64,000 nucleotides of DNA from CAVOHU01 sp963817885 (lineage in GTDB: Bacteria > Acidobacteriota > Vicinamibacteria > Vicinamibacterales > JAKQTR01): the NCBI GenBank assembly GCA_963817885.1, contig CAWFQE010000007.1, forward strand, positions 62,001 to 126,000, read 5' to 3'. Shown here in pieces: positions 37,244 to 47,727 of this stretch. Position 1 is the first letter of the stretch. The number at the start of each line of letters is the position of its first letter. The translations under genes and the position numbers were made by a program. A model generated the notes under the pieces. The model was not told the DNA's origin. It saw only the letters and a list, made by a program, of their open reading frames with translations, and did not search any database.

Positions 37244-37438
37244 TCAGACCCGGATGTTCAGGCGGCTGCCGATGACCGGGGGATCGGGGTCGTCCTGTTC
37301 GACAGGCGAGGATTCGGGCTGGCGCGGCGGCCGGCTTGCGGACCGGCGCTGCCGTCGCTGCGGCTCGCGCTGGCCACGATCGGGATCGTTGGGCGTGATG
37401 GCGACGGCACTGCCGAGCGCTTGGATTTCACTGGTCAT
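37244..37438 (-). CDS. Possible small basic protein, unknown
   Basis: This is a 64-residue frame starting MTSEIQALGSAVAITPNDPD. Its low-complexity centre is rich in Arg, Gln and Pro, and it ends GSRLNIRV. GGAGGG lies nine bases before its ATG, and its third codon positions are strongly G/C, which favours coding. No family is recognised. It runs opposite to both neighbours and has no clear promoter, so it may be spurious. Confidence 0.35.
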   Translation of the reverse strand: MTSEIQALGSAVAITPNDPDRGQREPQRRQRRSASRPPRQPESSPVEQDDPDPPVIGSRLNIRV

Positions 37439-37556
37439 GGCGCCGGTCCCTCCGCAAGGGTAATCGGCACGCCGGGCCAGGACTTGAGGGCAAGCGGGGC
37501 GTCAGGTTCGGGAGGGGCTGTCGGGAGGGGGCTGGGGAGCTTTCCAACCTTACTGG

Positions 37557-37586
37557 TTGTCAATGCCCTCGTTGGTCTGCTACATT
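37557..37586 (+). promoter_or_regulatory. Sigma70-like promoter of the RNA-binding protein gene
   Basis: TTGTCA (37557-37562) and TACATT (37581-37586) are 18 bases apart. The start would fall about 100 bases before the GTG at 37693. Confidence 0.6.
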
Positions 37587-37692
37587 CTACCCCTGTCGAG
37601 ACCGCGTGAGCCAGACAGTCATCCTCCCACGACGATCCACCACACACCACCACCCGTGCGGAAACCTATCTCATTTGAGGTGAAAAAGTAGA

Positions 37693-38241
37693 GTGGCAGT
37701 CCGGCTGTTTGTCGGGAACCTTCCATACAGCGCAACCGAAGCGGACCTGCGGGCTTACGTAGCCGCGGTGGCACCTCCGTTGTCGGTGGCCTTGCCCGTC
37801 GACCGGGAAACCGGCCGCCCGCGAGGCTTCGCGTTTGTCGAGTATGCCGAGCTCGCCGTTGCGGCGGAGGTCATCCGCCGCCTGAACGGACAGCCCTTCC
37901 AGGGCCGCCCGCTGTCGGTGAGTGAAGCTCGTCCCAGGGAAGAGAGGGGACCCGGATTCCGATCGTCGGGTCCGCCCTCGATGCCCATGGGAGGACCACC
38001 GCCCTCCGGGGGAGAACCTGGAGTCCGGCGTGAACGGAACTTCGGACCGCCCGCCCCGCCAAAGGGACGGCGCACCTCGTCTCGCCCTCGTGGCGATGCC
38101 GGGCCGAAGGGGCCGATTCGAGTGCGTGGCGGAGGCCGGGTGTTCGACGTGGACGACGAGCCGGGTGCCGAGGCCGGCGTCGACTTCGACGACATTGCGA
38201 CCGCCGCGCCCGAAGACGAGGTCGAAAAGGACCAGGAGTAG
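37693..38241 (+). CDS. RRM-domain RNA-binding protein
   Basis: This 182-residue protein starts at GTG 37693. The first 80 residues are one RNA recognition motif with RNP2 LFVGNLPYSA and RNP1 RGFAFVEYAE, the glycine-rich RNA-binding protein type found in cyanobacteria and other bacteria, where it is often cold-induced. The C-terminal 100 residues are disordered: a Pro/Gly/Arg-rich tail then an acidic end (DVDDEPGAEAGVDFDD). This differs from the short glycine tail of cyanobacterial Rbp proteins. It has its own promoter (37557-37586). Role inferred: RNA chaperone or messenger stability. Confidence 0.9.
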   Translation: MAVRLFVGNLPYSATEADLRAYVAAVAPPLSVALPVDRETGRPRGFAFVEYAELAVAAEVIRRLNGQPFQGRPLSVSEARPREERGPGFRSSGPPSMPMGGPPPSGGEPGVRRERNFGPPAPPKGRRTSSRPRGDAGPKGPIRVRGGGRVFDVDDEPGAEAGVDFDDIATAAPEDEVEKDQE

Positions 38242-38348
38242 CGTCAGGAGCCGGGCGTCCTCGCCCGGCATCCATCCGCCTTCCCCTAAGTGCCCATCCC
38301 GATACCGGTGTGCCCGCCGGGGCAAGATCCCGGTCGCGGCGCGCCTGA

Positions 38349-39944
38349 CTAGAACGATCCGAAGGTTCCGGTCGCCGGCTCTGCCATCGGTATCTCCTCC
38401 TCGGGAGTCCGGGTGACGAGCCGCGGCTTGACCGCCCCCGGCGTACCTGCGCGACGCATTCCAGGGCCCGCCTTCGACTTCGTCAACCGCGCGAGGTTCG
38501 CCATCGGCACACTGGCCGACTGGCCGACGATGAGCGTTCGCAGCCGCCCGATGGCCGCGGTCGCCGTCTGGGCCTGCGCACTCAGCTCCTCGCTGGCGGC
38601 CGCGCTCTCTTCGGCGTTTGCCGCGTTGGACTGGGTGACCTTCTCCATCTGCGCGACGGCCTGCGAGACCTGCTCGATGCCCTGAGTCTGCTGCCGGCTG
38701 GCGATGCTCACTTCCTCGACCAGGCCTTTGACCTTGGCGACGCTCTCCGTGATCCCGCGAAACGCGCTGGCCACGGCTTCGAGCTTCTCGCTGCCTTCGT
38801 GGGCGCTGTCGCCCGCCTGCTCGATCAGTGCCGCGGTGTCCTTCGAAGCCTGCGCCGATCGTTGCGCCAGGTTCCGGACCTCTTCGGCGACGACCGCGAA
38901 GCCCATCCCGGCCTCTCCCGCCCGGGCGGCCTCCACGGCGGCGTTGAGGGCCAGGATGTTGGTCTGGAAGGCAATCTCGTCGATGGTCTTGATGATCTTG
39001 GAAACCTTGCTGCTCGAATCCTGGATGCTCGACATGGACACGACCAGCTCCTCGAGCGACTGATTGGACTCGACCACCTGACGGTCGACGTCCTTCGTCA
39101 GGGAGGCCGCCGCCTGGGCGTTCTCAGCGTTCTTGCGGGTCATCGACGCCATTTCCTCCATCGACGCAGAGGTCTCCTCCAGCGAAGCAGCCTGCTCGCT
39201 GGCGCCCTGGGACAGGCCCTGGGCGGAGTCGGCAACCTGGGACGCGCCGGCAAGCACCTGGTCGGACCCTTCGAGCAGTTCCTGGCTGATGGCCTTGACC
39301 GGGGCGGTGGTCGTGCGGACCAGCACGATCGAGACGCCGACCACGACGGCAAAGACCACCAGGAGGACGATCACACTCCACCATCGCGTCGCAGCGACCC
39401 TGGTGCTTTCCGCGGCCACCGCTTCGTCGACCTGCTGCCCGATCATGTCGCCGAGCTTCCGGAGGAACTCGATCGACGCCCGGTCCTTGCCTCGCACCAT
39501 CGTGTCCGCCTGCGCCGCATCCTGCCCCAGGCCTTGCGCGAACGCGGCGAGCGCGGTCTCATACTCTCCGGCGAGTTGTTCGTGCGCCGAGTCGAAGTCC
39601 TTGGCGAGGGTGATCGCAGCCTCGTCACGCAGCAGCGACTTGAGCCGCGCGGTCTCTGCCCGCACCCTGGCCTGTTCGGAATGGAAGGAGTCCCCGTACT
39701 TCTTCAAGTCTTCTGGTTTGTGTCCACGCAGCAGAGTGTTCTTCCATTCCTGGACCTCTGTCTTGAAGGCAACCTCGACGAGCCTGGCGGAATCCCTCGC
39801 CGTGATCTCCCTGGAGATCAGGCTGGAATATGCTCCGGCAATCGAGCTCATCTGGTAGAGGAGCGCAATCGACGAGATGGCGGCGACGCCGACGCAGACC
39901 GCGACCAGCGCCAGGATCTTGCCCGCGAGTCCCATGTTCTTCAT
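38349..39944 (-). CDS. Methyl-accepting chemotaxis protein
   Basis: The receptor has 531 residues from the ATG at 39944 (GGAG six bases upstream). An in-frame ATG at 40187 adds 81 residues of unlikely sequence. Transmembrane helix 1 is at about 8-28 and helix 2 (IVLLVVFAVVVGVSIVLV) at about 195-212, enclosing a four-helix-bundle-type periplasmic sensor (about 30-190). The cytoplasmic part is a standard signalling domain with the hairpin tip IAFQTNILALNAAVEAARAG and flanking methylation helices. A HAMP is hard to define. The C-terminus ends in a short tail after about 495. It is monocistronic, with no che or fla genes nearby. A sigma28-like promoter precedes it. Confidence 0.9.
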   Translation of the reverse strand: MKNMGLAGKILALVAVCVGVAAISSIALLYQMSSIAGAYSSLISREITARDSARLVEVAFKTEVQEWKNTLLRGHKPEDLKKYGDSFHSEQARVRAETARLKSLLRDEAAITLAKDFDSAHEQLAGEYETALAAFAQGLGQDAAQADTMVRGKDRASIEFLRKLGDMIGQQVDEAVAAESTRVAATRWWSVIVLLVVFAVVVGVSIVLVRTTTAPVKAISQELLEGSDQVLAGASQVADSAQGLSQGASEQAASLEETSASMEEMASMTRKNAENAQAAASLTKDVDRQVVESNQSLEELVVSMSSIQDSSSKVSKIIKTIDEIAFQTNILALNAAVEAARAGEAGMGFAVVAEEVRNLAQRSAQASKDTAALIEQAGDSAHEGSEKLEAVASAFRGITESVAKVKGLVEEVSIASRQQTQGIEQVSQAVAQMEKVTQSNAANAEESAAASEELSAQAQTATAAIGRLRTLIVGQSASVPMANLARLTKSKAGPGMRRAGTPGAVKPRLVTRTPEEEIPMAEPATGTFGSF

Positions 39945-40373
39945 GTCCAGCTCCGTGCCTGTCTCGGGCCGAATGGCCCCTGTCAATGAACGACCATCAG
40001 CGATGAATCGACCCCGCGCGCCCGTGAGATGAACGACTCCCGCGTGGCCGCGTCGAGCGGCGGTCACACGGGACTGAATGAGTCGGCGGCTGCGGGGAGC
40101 GACGGCTGCTGTATCCGAATAGATAATCGGCAGGCGTTGCCCGAGCTTAAGCAAATGGACCTCAGAGGGAGAGGTTTCTCCTGTCATCCTGGTCGACGAT
40201 CGTCACGCGGCGGGCGACCCTGTCAGCGCGGCGCCAGGATCGGATGCGCGAGAAGCCGCGTGGCGTCAGCGATCCGCGTTGTGGCGGATACCAACGGCCT
40301 TACGCAAGGCGGGGAGGGAGTCAGGTTGCGGGAGAGTCCTGAGATGTCGACGCAGAGACTGGCAGCAGGAACG
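39945..40373. other. Leader and upstream region of the chemoreceptor gene
   Basis: These 429 bases contain no credible gene. They hold the sigma28-like promoter at 40124-40150, about 170 bases of leader down to the chemoreceptor ATG, and a further stretch up to tRNA-Phe in which I see no structured element. Confidence 0.5.
40124..40150 (-). promoter_or_regulatory. Sigma28 (FliA)-like promoter of the chemoreceptor gene
   Basis: On the minus strand TTAAGCTC (40143-40150) and GCCGATTA (40124-40131) are separated by exactly 11 bases. This matches the sigma28 pattern of a TAAAGTTT-like -35, 11 bases, and GCCGATAA. It would put the receptor in the motility regulon. Confidence 0.6.
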
Positions 40374-40449
40374 TGGTGCCGAGGCCCAGACTTGAACTGG
40401 GGACCCCATGATTTTCAGTCATGTGCTCTACCAACTGAGCTACCTCGGC
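40374..40449 (-). tRNA. tRNA-Phe (GAA)
   Basis: This minus-strand cloverleaf has acceptor GCCGAGG/CCTCGGC, D stem GCTC/GAGC, and anticodon stem CATGA/TCATG around CTGAAAA (anticodon GAA). The T arm is CCCAG/CTGGG with TTCAAGT. The 3' CCA is encoded (40374-40376). Confidence 0.95.
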
Positions 40450-40542
40450 ACATGAGGTCTTCCGCCGGAAACGGTTGTCCACTATAGCACGCCGTACTTC
40501 AGTGACAAAGCCGGCCGGGCAAACGAGCGGCGACCTCGACCA

Positions 40543-40577
40543 TGCAGGAGCCCGAACAGGGCAGTCGCGCTCCTGCA
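40543..40577 (-). terminator. Stem-loop after recA
   Basis: A perfect 9-base inverted repeat (TGCAGGAGC and GCTCCTGCA) with a 17-base loop lies just past the recA stop. There is no T tract, so it may act as an mRNA 3' end or a Rho-assisted terminator rather than a canonical one. Confidence 0.4.
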
Positions 40578-40587
40578 GGACCCGCCG

Positions 40588-41607
40588 CTACGCCGGTTCT
40601 TCCTTGGTCAGGCCAAGTTCCTTTCGCACGCGCGCTTCCAGCTTCGTGCAGAGGTCCACGTTGTCGCGCAGGAACTGCTTCGCGTTCTCGCGACCCTGGC
40701 CGAGGCGATCGCCGCCGAATGAGAACCAGGTTCCGCTCTTCTCGACGATCTTGTTCTCCACGGCGAGGTCGAGCAGGTCGCCTTCCTTGGAGATGCCCTC
40801 GCCGTACAGGATGTCGAACTCCGCTTCACGGAACGGCGGGGCGACCTTGTTCTTGACGACCTTGACGCGGGTACGGCCGCCGATCACGTTGTCGCCGTCC
40901 TTGATCGCGCCGATACGCCGGATGTCGAGCCGCACCGACGCGTAGAACTTCAGCGCGCGTCCGCCGGTCGTCGTTTCGGGGTTGCCGAACATCACGCCGA
41001 TCTTCTCGCGCAGCTGGTTGATGAAGACCAGGCAGGTTTTCGACTTCGACACGACACCGGTGAGCTTGCGGAGCGCCTGCGACATCAGCCGCGCCTGCAG
41101 GCCCATCTGCGCCTCGCCCATTTCGCCTTCGATCTCCGCACGAGGCACCAGCGCAGCCACCGAGTCGACCACCACCACGTCCACGCCGCCCGACCGGACC
41201 AGGACCTCCACGATTTCCAGTGCCTGCTCGCCGTTGTCGGGCTGCGACACCAGCAGGTTGTCGAGCTCGACGCCGAGCTTCCTGGCGTAGGCGGCATCCA
41301 GGGCGTGCTCGGCATCGACGAACGCCGCCATGCCGCCCAGCTTCTGCGCCTGTGCGATCACCTGCAGCGCCAGCGTCGTCTTGCCCGATGACTCCGGCCC
41401 GAAGATCTCGACCACGCGACCGCGCGGCACGCCGCCGATTCCCAGGGCGAAGTCGAGGCTGATCGCCCCGGTGGGAATCGAGTCGACCGGCGCGATGGCC
41501 CCCTTCTGGCCCAACCGCATGATCGAACCCTTACCGAATTGCTTTTCGATTTGCGTGACGGCGACTTCCAATGCCTTGTTGCGGTCGGTGCGTTCGTCGG
41601 CTGCCAT
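40588..41607 (-). CDS. recA: Recombinase RecA
   Basis: This 339-residue RecA has Walker A GPESSGKTTLAL near residue 70 and DAEHALD. Walker B and L1 lie in VVDSVAALVPRAEIEGEMGE, and L2 in FINQLREKIGVMFGNPETTTGG. The length and N-terminal KALEVAVTQIEKQFGKGSIM are standard. It catalyses ATP-dependent homologous pairing and activates LexA cleavage. The C-terminal region is short and less acidic than in E. coli. It is transcribed alone from the promoter at 41644-41672, with GGAG before the ATG. No RecX follows in the window. Confidence 0.97.
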   Translation of the reverse strand: MAADERTDRNKALEVAVTQIEKQFGKGSIMRLGQKGAIAPVDSIPTGAISLDFALGIGGVPRGRVVEIFGPESSGKTTLALQVIAQAQKLGGMAAFVDAEHALDAAYARKLGVELDNLLVSQPDNGEQALEIVEVLVRSGGVDVVVVDSVAALVPRAEIEGEMGEAQMGLQARLMSQALRKLTGVVSKSKTCLVFINQLREKIGVMFGNPETTTGGRALKFYASVRLDIRRIGAIKDGDNVIGGRTRVKVVKNKVAPPFREAEFDILYGEGISKEGDLLDLAVENKIVEKSGTWFSFGGDRLGQGRENAKQFLRDNVDLCTKLEARVRKELGLTKEEPA

Positions 41608-41624
41608 ATGGCTCCTTGGTTGGC

Positions 41625-41672
41625 GACTCGTGAAACGAGTCCCATCCTAAAAGCGTACCAGGTGAAAGTCAA
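41625..41672 (-). promoter_or_regulatory. recA promoter with a stem at the transcript start
   Basis: On the minus strand TTGACT (41667-41672) and TAGGAT (41644-41649) are 17 bases apart. The expected start falls just before or within the inverted repeat GACTCG/CGAGTC (41625-41641), a candidate leader stem or operator. No CTGT-N8-ACAG or GAAC-N4-GTTC LexA box is seen. Confidence 0.6.
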
Positions 41673-41816
41673 GCGAAAACGGCGCTCATGACAGGCGCTA
41701 CCCGTTTGTAATGAATTAGTTAGCGGCGCACTAGCTTTCGCCCCATGACGGTTCCTTCGCACTTAGTGCCACCGGGCCGGTTGCTGAGGCTGGCGAGGAC
41801 TGCTAGGGTGGTGGGC

Positions 41817-42386
41817 GTGCCAAGTCCAATCGGGCATGCCCTGGCCGGTCTCACCATCGCCTGGACGACAGAACGGATGTGCGGCAGCCGGCCCGGCGCC
41901 GATTCGGTGGCGCCTCTCAAGGCCCGGCTGGCCAAGGCGCTGACGGGCCTGCCCGCCGTCTGCGCGGTGCTTGCGTTCCTCCCCGACCTCGACATCCTGT
42001 TCGGGAGTCACCGCGGAGTCTCGCACAGCATTGGCGGCGCGCTCATCGTCGGCGCACTGGCGGCGGGAGTTGCCGCCATCCTTCGTCTCCCCGTGCTGCG
42101 GACGAGCCTCGCGTGTGGCGGCGCGGTGGCAAGCCACGTATTCCTCGACTGGCTCGGCCGGGACACCTCGTTCCCGTTCGGGATCGAAGCATGGTGGCCG
42201 TTCACCACGCGGTACTTCTACTCGGGCGTCGACCTGTTCTGGGACATTTCGCGCCGCTACTGGCTGCCGGGCGAATTCATCCTCGGCAATCTCGTCGCAG
42301 TCGGCCGAGAGCTCGTCATTCTTGCTCCCATCGCGGCGCTCGCGTTCTACATCCGATACGGCGCGCGCTCCCGGCTCCACGGCTGA
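41817..42386 (+). CDS. YdjM-like membrane-bound metal-dependent hydrolase
   Basis: This protein has about 189 residues from GTG 41817 (VPSPIGHALAGL, the family's usual opening). A frame from 41745 would add 24 residues. It carries DLDILF, HRGVSHSI and ASHVFLDW, the His/Asp metal-site motifs of the inner-membrane YdjM family, and four or five hydrophobic segments. In E. coli YdjM is LexA-controlled, while this copy merely lies divergent from recA. Its substrate is unknown. Although it has its own divergent control region with recA, sharing of regulation is only an inference. Confidence 0.75.
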   Translation: MPSPIGHALAGLTIAWTTERMCGSRPGADSVAPLKARLAKALTGLPAVCAVLAFLPDLDILFGSHRGVSHSIGGALIVGALAAGVAAILRLPVLRTSLACGGAVASHVFLDWLGRDTSFPFGIEAWWPFTTRYFYSGVDLFWDISRRYWLPGEFILGNLVAVGRELVILAPIAALAFYIRYGARSRLHG

Positions 42387-42400
42387 CTGCGCCGCGGCCA

Positions 42401-43246
42401 TCAGTACGTGTAAAACCCTCTGCCCGATTTCCTGCCGAGCTGTCCGGCTGCCACCATCCTGCGCAGGAGCGGGCATGGTCTGTACTTGGGATCGCCCAGT
42501 CCCTGGTGGAGCACTTCCATGATGGCGAGACACACGTCGAGGCCGATGAAATCGGCCAGCGTCAACGGGCCCATCGGATGATTCATGCCGAGCTTCATCA
42601 CCGTGTCGATCGACTCCGGCGTGCCGACGCCTTCCATCAGGGCAAAGATGGCCTCGTTGATCATCGGCATCAGGATGCGATTGGCGATGAAGCCGGGGAA
42701 GTCCGCGGCCTCGCACGGGGTCTTCCCCAGGGTCTTGCACAGGTCGGTGGCCACCTGCATGGACTCCGCCGAGGTGGACTGCCCGCGAATCAGCTCGACC
42801 AGCGTCATCAGCGGAACCGGGTTCATGAAGTGCATGCCCAGCACGCGCTCGGGCCGCCGGGTGGCCGAGCCCAGCGCCGTGATGGAGATCGAGGAGGTAT
42901 TGGAGGTCAGGCACACGTCGGGGCGGGTCAGCGCGTCGAGATCCTTGAACAGCTTTCGCTTGAGCTCGAAGTTCTCGATGGCGGCCTCGACGACGTAGTC
43001 GACGCCGGCGAGCGCGCCGAAATCAGGCGCGGCCGTGAGCCGGGAAAGGGCGGCGTCCCGGTCGGAGGCGGCGAGTCTTCCTTTCTCGACGAATTTCGCC
43101 AGGCTCTTCTCGATGGTGGCGCGCGCCCGATCCAGTGCCGACGGCACGACGTCGTGCAGCACGACGTTGAAGCCGGACTGCGCGAAGACCTGTGCGATCC
43201 CGTTCCCCATGGTTCCGGCGCCGACAACGCCTACGGTCTTGATCAT
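42401..43246 (-). CDS. hbd: 3-hydroxybutyryl-CoA dehydrogenase
   Basis: This 281-residue protein of the 3-hydroxyacyl-CoA dehydrogenase family has the N-terminal NAD-binding GVVGAGTMGNGIAQVF. The catalytic His lies in LGMHFMNPVPLMTLVE, and the C-terminal helical domain has NRILMPMINEAIFALMEG and HPMGPLTLADFIGLD. The length is that of the single-domain short-chain enzyme (about 280), which oxidises or reduces acetoacetyl/3-hydroxybutyryl-CoA in beta-oxidation or butyrate metabolism. It stands alone between convergent and same-strand neighbours, with no thiolase or crotonase nearby. Confidence 0.92.
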   Translation of the reverse strand: MIKTVGVVGAGTMGNGIAQVFAQSGFNVVLHDVVPSALDRARATIEKSLAKFVEKGRLAASDRDAALSRLTAAPDFGALAGVDYVVEAAIENFELKRKLFKDLDALTRPDVCLTSNTSSISITALGSATRRPERVLGMHFMNPVPLMTLVELIRGQSTSAESMQVATDLCKTLGKTPCEAADFPGFIANRILMPMINEAIFALMEGVGTPESIDTVMKLGMNHPMGPLTLADFIGLDVCLAIMEVLHQGLGDPKYRPCPLLRRMVAAGQLGRKSGRGFYTY

Positions 43247-43310
43247 GGCTCACTCCTCCACGATGGAATCCGAGAGATGACTACAGCCTTCGCGTTTCCG
43301 GCCTCTGCCG

Positions 43311-43637
43311 TCAGGGACGAACCAGGGGGCCCGACTCGGCCTTCGAGGCGCGCCGGGCGGGGCCGATGAGCGTGGCGCCCGTGACGGACTCCGCCCCGAG
43401 CAGGCTCTTCATGCGCTCGATCACGAGCGGCAGCGATCGTTCGACTTCCTTCTTCCAGTGACGATCGTCGAACCTTACCAGCAGGCGGCCCGACGGCGCC
43501 AGCGACACGTGGGAGACGCGGTCGATCGACGCTCCGACGGCCATCCGCCAGGCGAAGGCAGTCCGCTCCACCGACGGCGGCGCGCCGCGGACAATGGTGT
43601 GGAGCACGCCAGGCATCAGGTCACGAAGGATACGCAT
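43311..43637 (-). CDS. dciA: DciA-family (DUF721) protein
   Basis: This 108-residue protein contains the DciA/DUF721 core: AFAWRMAVGASIDRVSHVSL, the conserved W of the family, and LLVRFDDRHWKKEVERSLPLVIERM. DciA proteins are the ancestral loaders of the replicative helicase DnaB in bacteria that lack DnaC. The copy is short, with no extra domain. It is transcribed in the same direction as hbd, with a 64-base gap, and away from maf. Confidence 0.8.
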   Translation of the reverse strand: MRILRDLMPGVLHTIVRGAPPSVERTAFAWRMAVGASIDRVSHVSLAPSGRLLVRFDDRHWKKEVERSLPLVIERMKSLLGAESVTGATLIGPARRASKAESGPLVRP

Positions 43638-43662
43638 GAGCGCGATTCAGGAAGGGAGCTAA

Positions 43663-44275
43663 GTGTATCATTCTCTCGTGCGACTCGTGTTGGCTTCTGC
43701 CTCGCCCCGAAGGGCCGAATCTGTTGTCGGCCGCAGGGTTCAGCTTCGACGTCGAGCCCGCCGAGGTGGACGAGCGGCGCCTGGATGGCGAATCGGTCGA
43801 GCGCTATGTCGTGCGACTGGCTATCGAGAAGTCCCGCGAGGTGGCTGCCAGGCACCCTGCCGCCGTCGTGATTGGAGCGGACACGGTCGTCGTGCTCGGG
43901 GACGCGATGCTGGGCAAGCCCACCGACGCTGAAGAAGCGGCCGCGATGCTCGCCGCCCTCGCGGGCAGGAGCCACCAGGTCTGGACCGGCGTGGCGCTGA
44001 CCAGGGACGGCCGCACCGTCTCGGCTGCGGAGCGTTCGACCGTCCGATTCGGCCCCCTGACGTCTGAAGAGATTGCCTGGTACGTGGCGACGGGCGAGCC
44101 CCGCGACAAGGCCGGCGCGTATGCCGTGCAGGGCCTGGCGTCGCGCTTCATCGAGTCGATCGAAGGCTCGTACTCGAACGTGGTGGGCCTGCCCGTGTTC
44201 ACCGTCTATCGGATGCTCGCCGAACTGGAATCGGGGAGGCCGCCGGCCGGGAATCCCGCCCAATTGACCACGTAG
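43663..44275 (+). pseudogene. maf: Maf-like nucleoside triphosphate pyrophosphatase, interrupted by a +1 frameshift
   Basis: The first frame reads RLVLASASPRRAE, the Maf signature, then is lost. Removing one T at 43720 continues with LLSAAGFSFDVEPAEVDER. The second frame has IGADTVV and GEPRDKAGAYAVQG, the remaining family motifs, with a corrected length of 203 residues. Maf/YhdE proteins hydrolyse dTTP/UTP or modified nucleotides and influence septum formation. I used the GTG at 43663, with GGGAG upstream. The GTG at 43678 is an alternative start. Confidence 0.85.
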
Positions 44276-44292
44276 GATATCGGGGTTATTCT
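44264..44292 (+). promoter_or_regulatory. Sigma70-like promoter of the ccm operon
   Basis: TTGACC (44264-44269) and TATTCT (44287-44292) are 17 bases apart. The pair overlaps the end of maf and ends about 34 bases before ccmE. Confidence 0.7.
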
Positions 44293-44325
44293 GAAGGGGC
44301 GAGCTAGTCTGCTAAGTTGAAGCCT

Positions 44326-44745
44326 ATGAGTCAGAAAGCCGTACGAATCGGTATCACGAGCCTCGTCCTGGTGCTGGCCCTTGCCGGCCTGCTGTGGTCG
44401 ACCCTCAGCGAGGGCACCGAGTACTACAAGCACGTGGAAGAGGTCATGGCGAATCCTGCAGCGTGGCAGGGCAAGAACCTGCAGCTGCACGGGTTCATCG
44501 TTCCGGATTCGATTTACCGCAAACGCGACTCTCTGGAGTACCGCTTCAAGGTCCAGAGCAAGGGCGCCGTCATGGATGCCACCTACACGGGCGTGGTCCC
44601 CGACACGTTCAAGGGCGACTCGGAAGTCGTCCTGAAAGGGAAGCTCGGGCCCGACGGATTCCAGGTGGTGCCCAACGGCGTCATGGCCAAGTGCCCGTCG
44701 AAGTACGAACCGAAGAGCGACCAGAACAAAGGGCCAGGCAAGTAA
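44326..44745 (+). CDS. ccmE: Cytochrome c maturation heme chaperone CcmE, CxxxY type
   Basis: This 139-residue periplasmic heme chaperone has an N-terminal anchor helix (about 7-25) and a beta-barrel OB-fold (LHGFIVPDSIYRKRD, EYRFKVQSKG). At the heme-attachment site it shows VMAKCPSKYE, where the usual histidine of the HxxxY motif is replaced by cysteine. This cysteine variant is known from Desulfovibrio and archaea and binds heme through Cys. The start used is the ATG at 44326. A TTG at 44317 is in frame. It is first in a ccm operon under the promoter at 44264. Confidence 0.92.
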   Translation: MSQKAVRIGITSLVLVLALAGLLWSTLSEGTEYYKHVEEVMANPAAWQGKNLQLHGFIVPDSIYRKRDSLEYRFKVQSKGAVMDATYTGVVPDTFKGDSEVVLKGKLGPDGFQVVPNGVMAKCPSKYEPKSDQNKGPGK

Positions 44746-44872
44746 TCACAGCGTGGCGGATCCCTTGCTTTCTGGTTTTCCGTGGATTTTGTCGACAACC
44801 CTGCCCGTCGCCGCGCGGCCCTCTTGGGCGCCGGTGTGCGCGACGGCTCCGCAGGATAGGCAGGACTGAAAG

Positions 44873-46986
<2,114 letters not shown>

Positions 46987-46990
<4 letters not shown>

Positions 46991-47727
46991 GCACTGAGGT
47001 GCTGTCGAACTCGAAGCGGAAGCGCCGCGTGAACGGGGCAGTCGTCGCCGATCGCCGGCCGGGTCGTTCCGCCCCGGCTCCCGAGCCCGCTGAACAGCGG
47101 GCCCCGTCCGCCCAATCCGCCGTGCGACCGTGGCACCTGGTCCTCGCGTTGACGCTCGTCGGCGTCGTGGCGTCGGTCGTCGCCACCTCGGGGACCTCGA
47201 CGACCAATACCGTCTCGATTGCGTGTGCCATCGCGGCGAGCGGCCTGGTCGCGACGGCGTTCTTCCGCAGCGTCCTGCCGTTCGTCTCGCCCGAGTCCAG
47301 CGAGCAGACCGAAATGGTGGGCGGGCAGACACGCGCGGCACTCGAGCGGGAGAAGATGCTCGTCCTGCGTTCGATCAAGGAACTCGAGTTCGACTACGCG
47401 ATGCGGAAGGTGTCCGAGGCGGACTATCAGGAGATGGTGAGCCGGCTGCGCGTCCGCGCAGCCGGGCTCATCCGGCAACTGGACGGCGGGGCGGGGTACC
47501 GCGAGCTGATCGAGCGCGACATTGCCGCGCGGCTGGGGGCATCCGGAGCCGCGCGAATACAGGGCACCGAGATCGTGGCCGGCCCGCCTCCCGTGGTCGT
47601 CCCGGAAGCGGAGGAGCAGGCCGCTCCCGCACCGGGCACGTGCGCCGCCTGTGGCGGGGTCAATGATCTCGATGCGCGATTCTGCAAGTCGTGCGGGTCG
47701 CGTCTGACAGGGGTGGGTGCGGCATGA
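46987..47727 (+). CDS. CcmI-like membrane protein with zinc ribbon
   Basis: This 246-residue protein has a basic, disordered N-terminus (about 1-45) and two membrane segments (about 50-90). A coiled-coil region contains REKMLVLRSIKELEFDY followed by RKVSEADYQEMVSRL, which resembles the CcmI/CycH signature seen just after its first helices. It ends in a zinc ribbon (CAACGGVNDLDARFCKSCG). There are no TPRs, so it is a short CcmI-like form. CcmI chaperones apocytochromes for heme ligation. It overlaps both neighbours (ATGA), which supports a cytochrome maturation role. The zinc ribbon is an unusual addition. Confidence 0.7.

Larger units (their letters stand above)
37185..37692. other. Long intergenic region between the aminotransferase and the RRM gene
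   Basis: These 508 bases hold one weak minus-strand small frame (37244-37438) and the plus-strand promoter for the RRM gene (37557-37586). The rest shows no further gene, repeat or terminator that I can support. The last 90 bases before the RRM start are AT-richer than the surroundings and would form a leader of about 100 bases. Confidence 0.5.
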
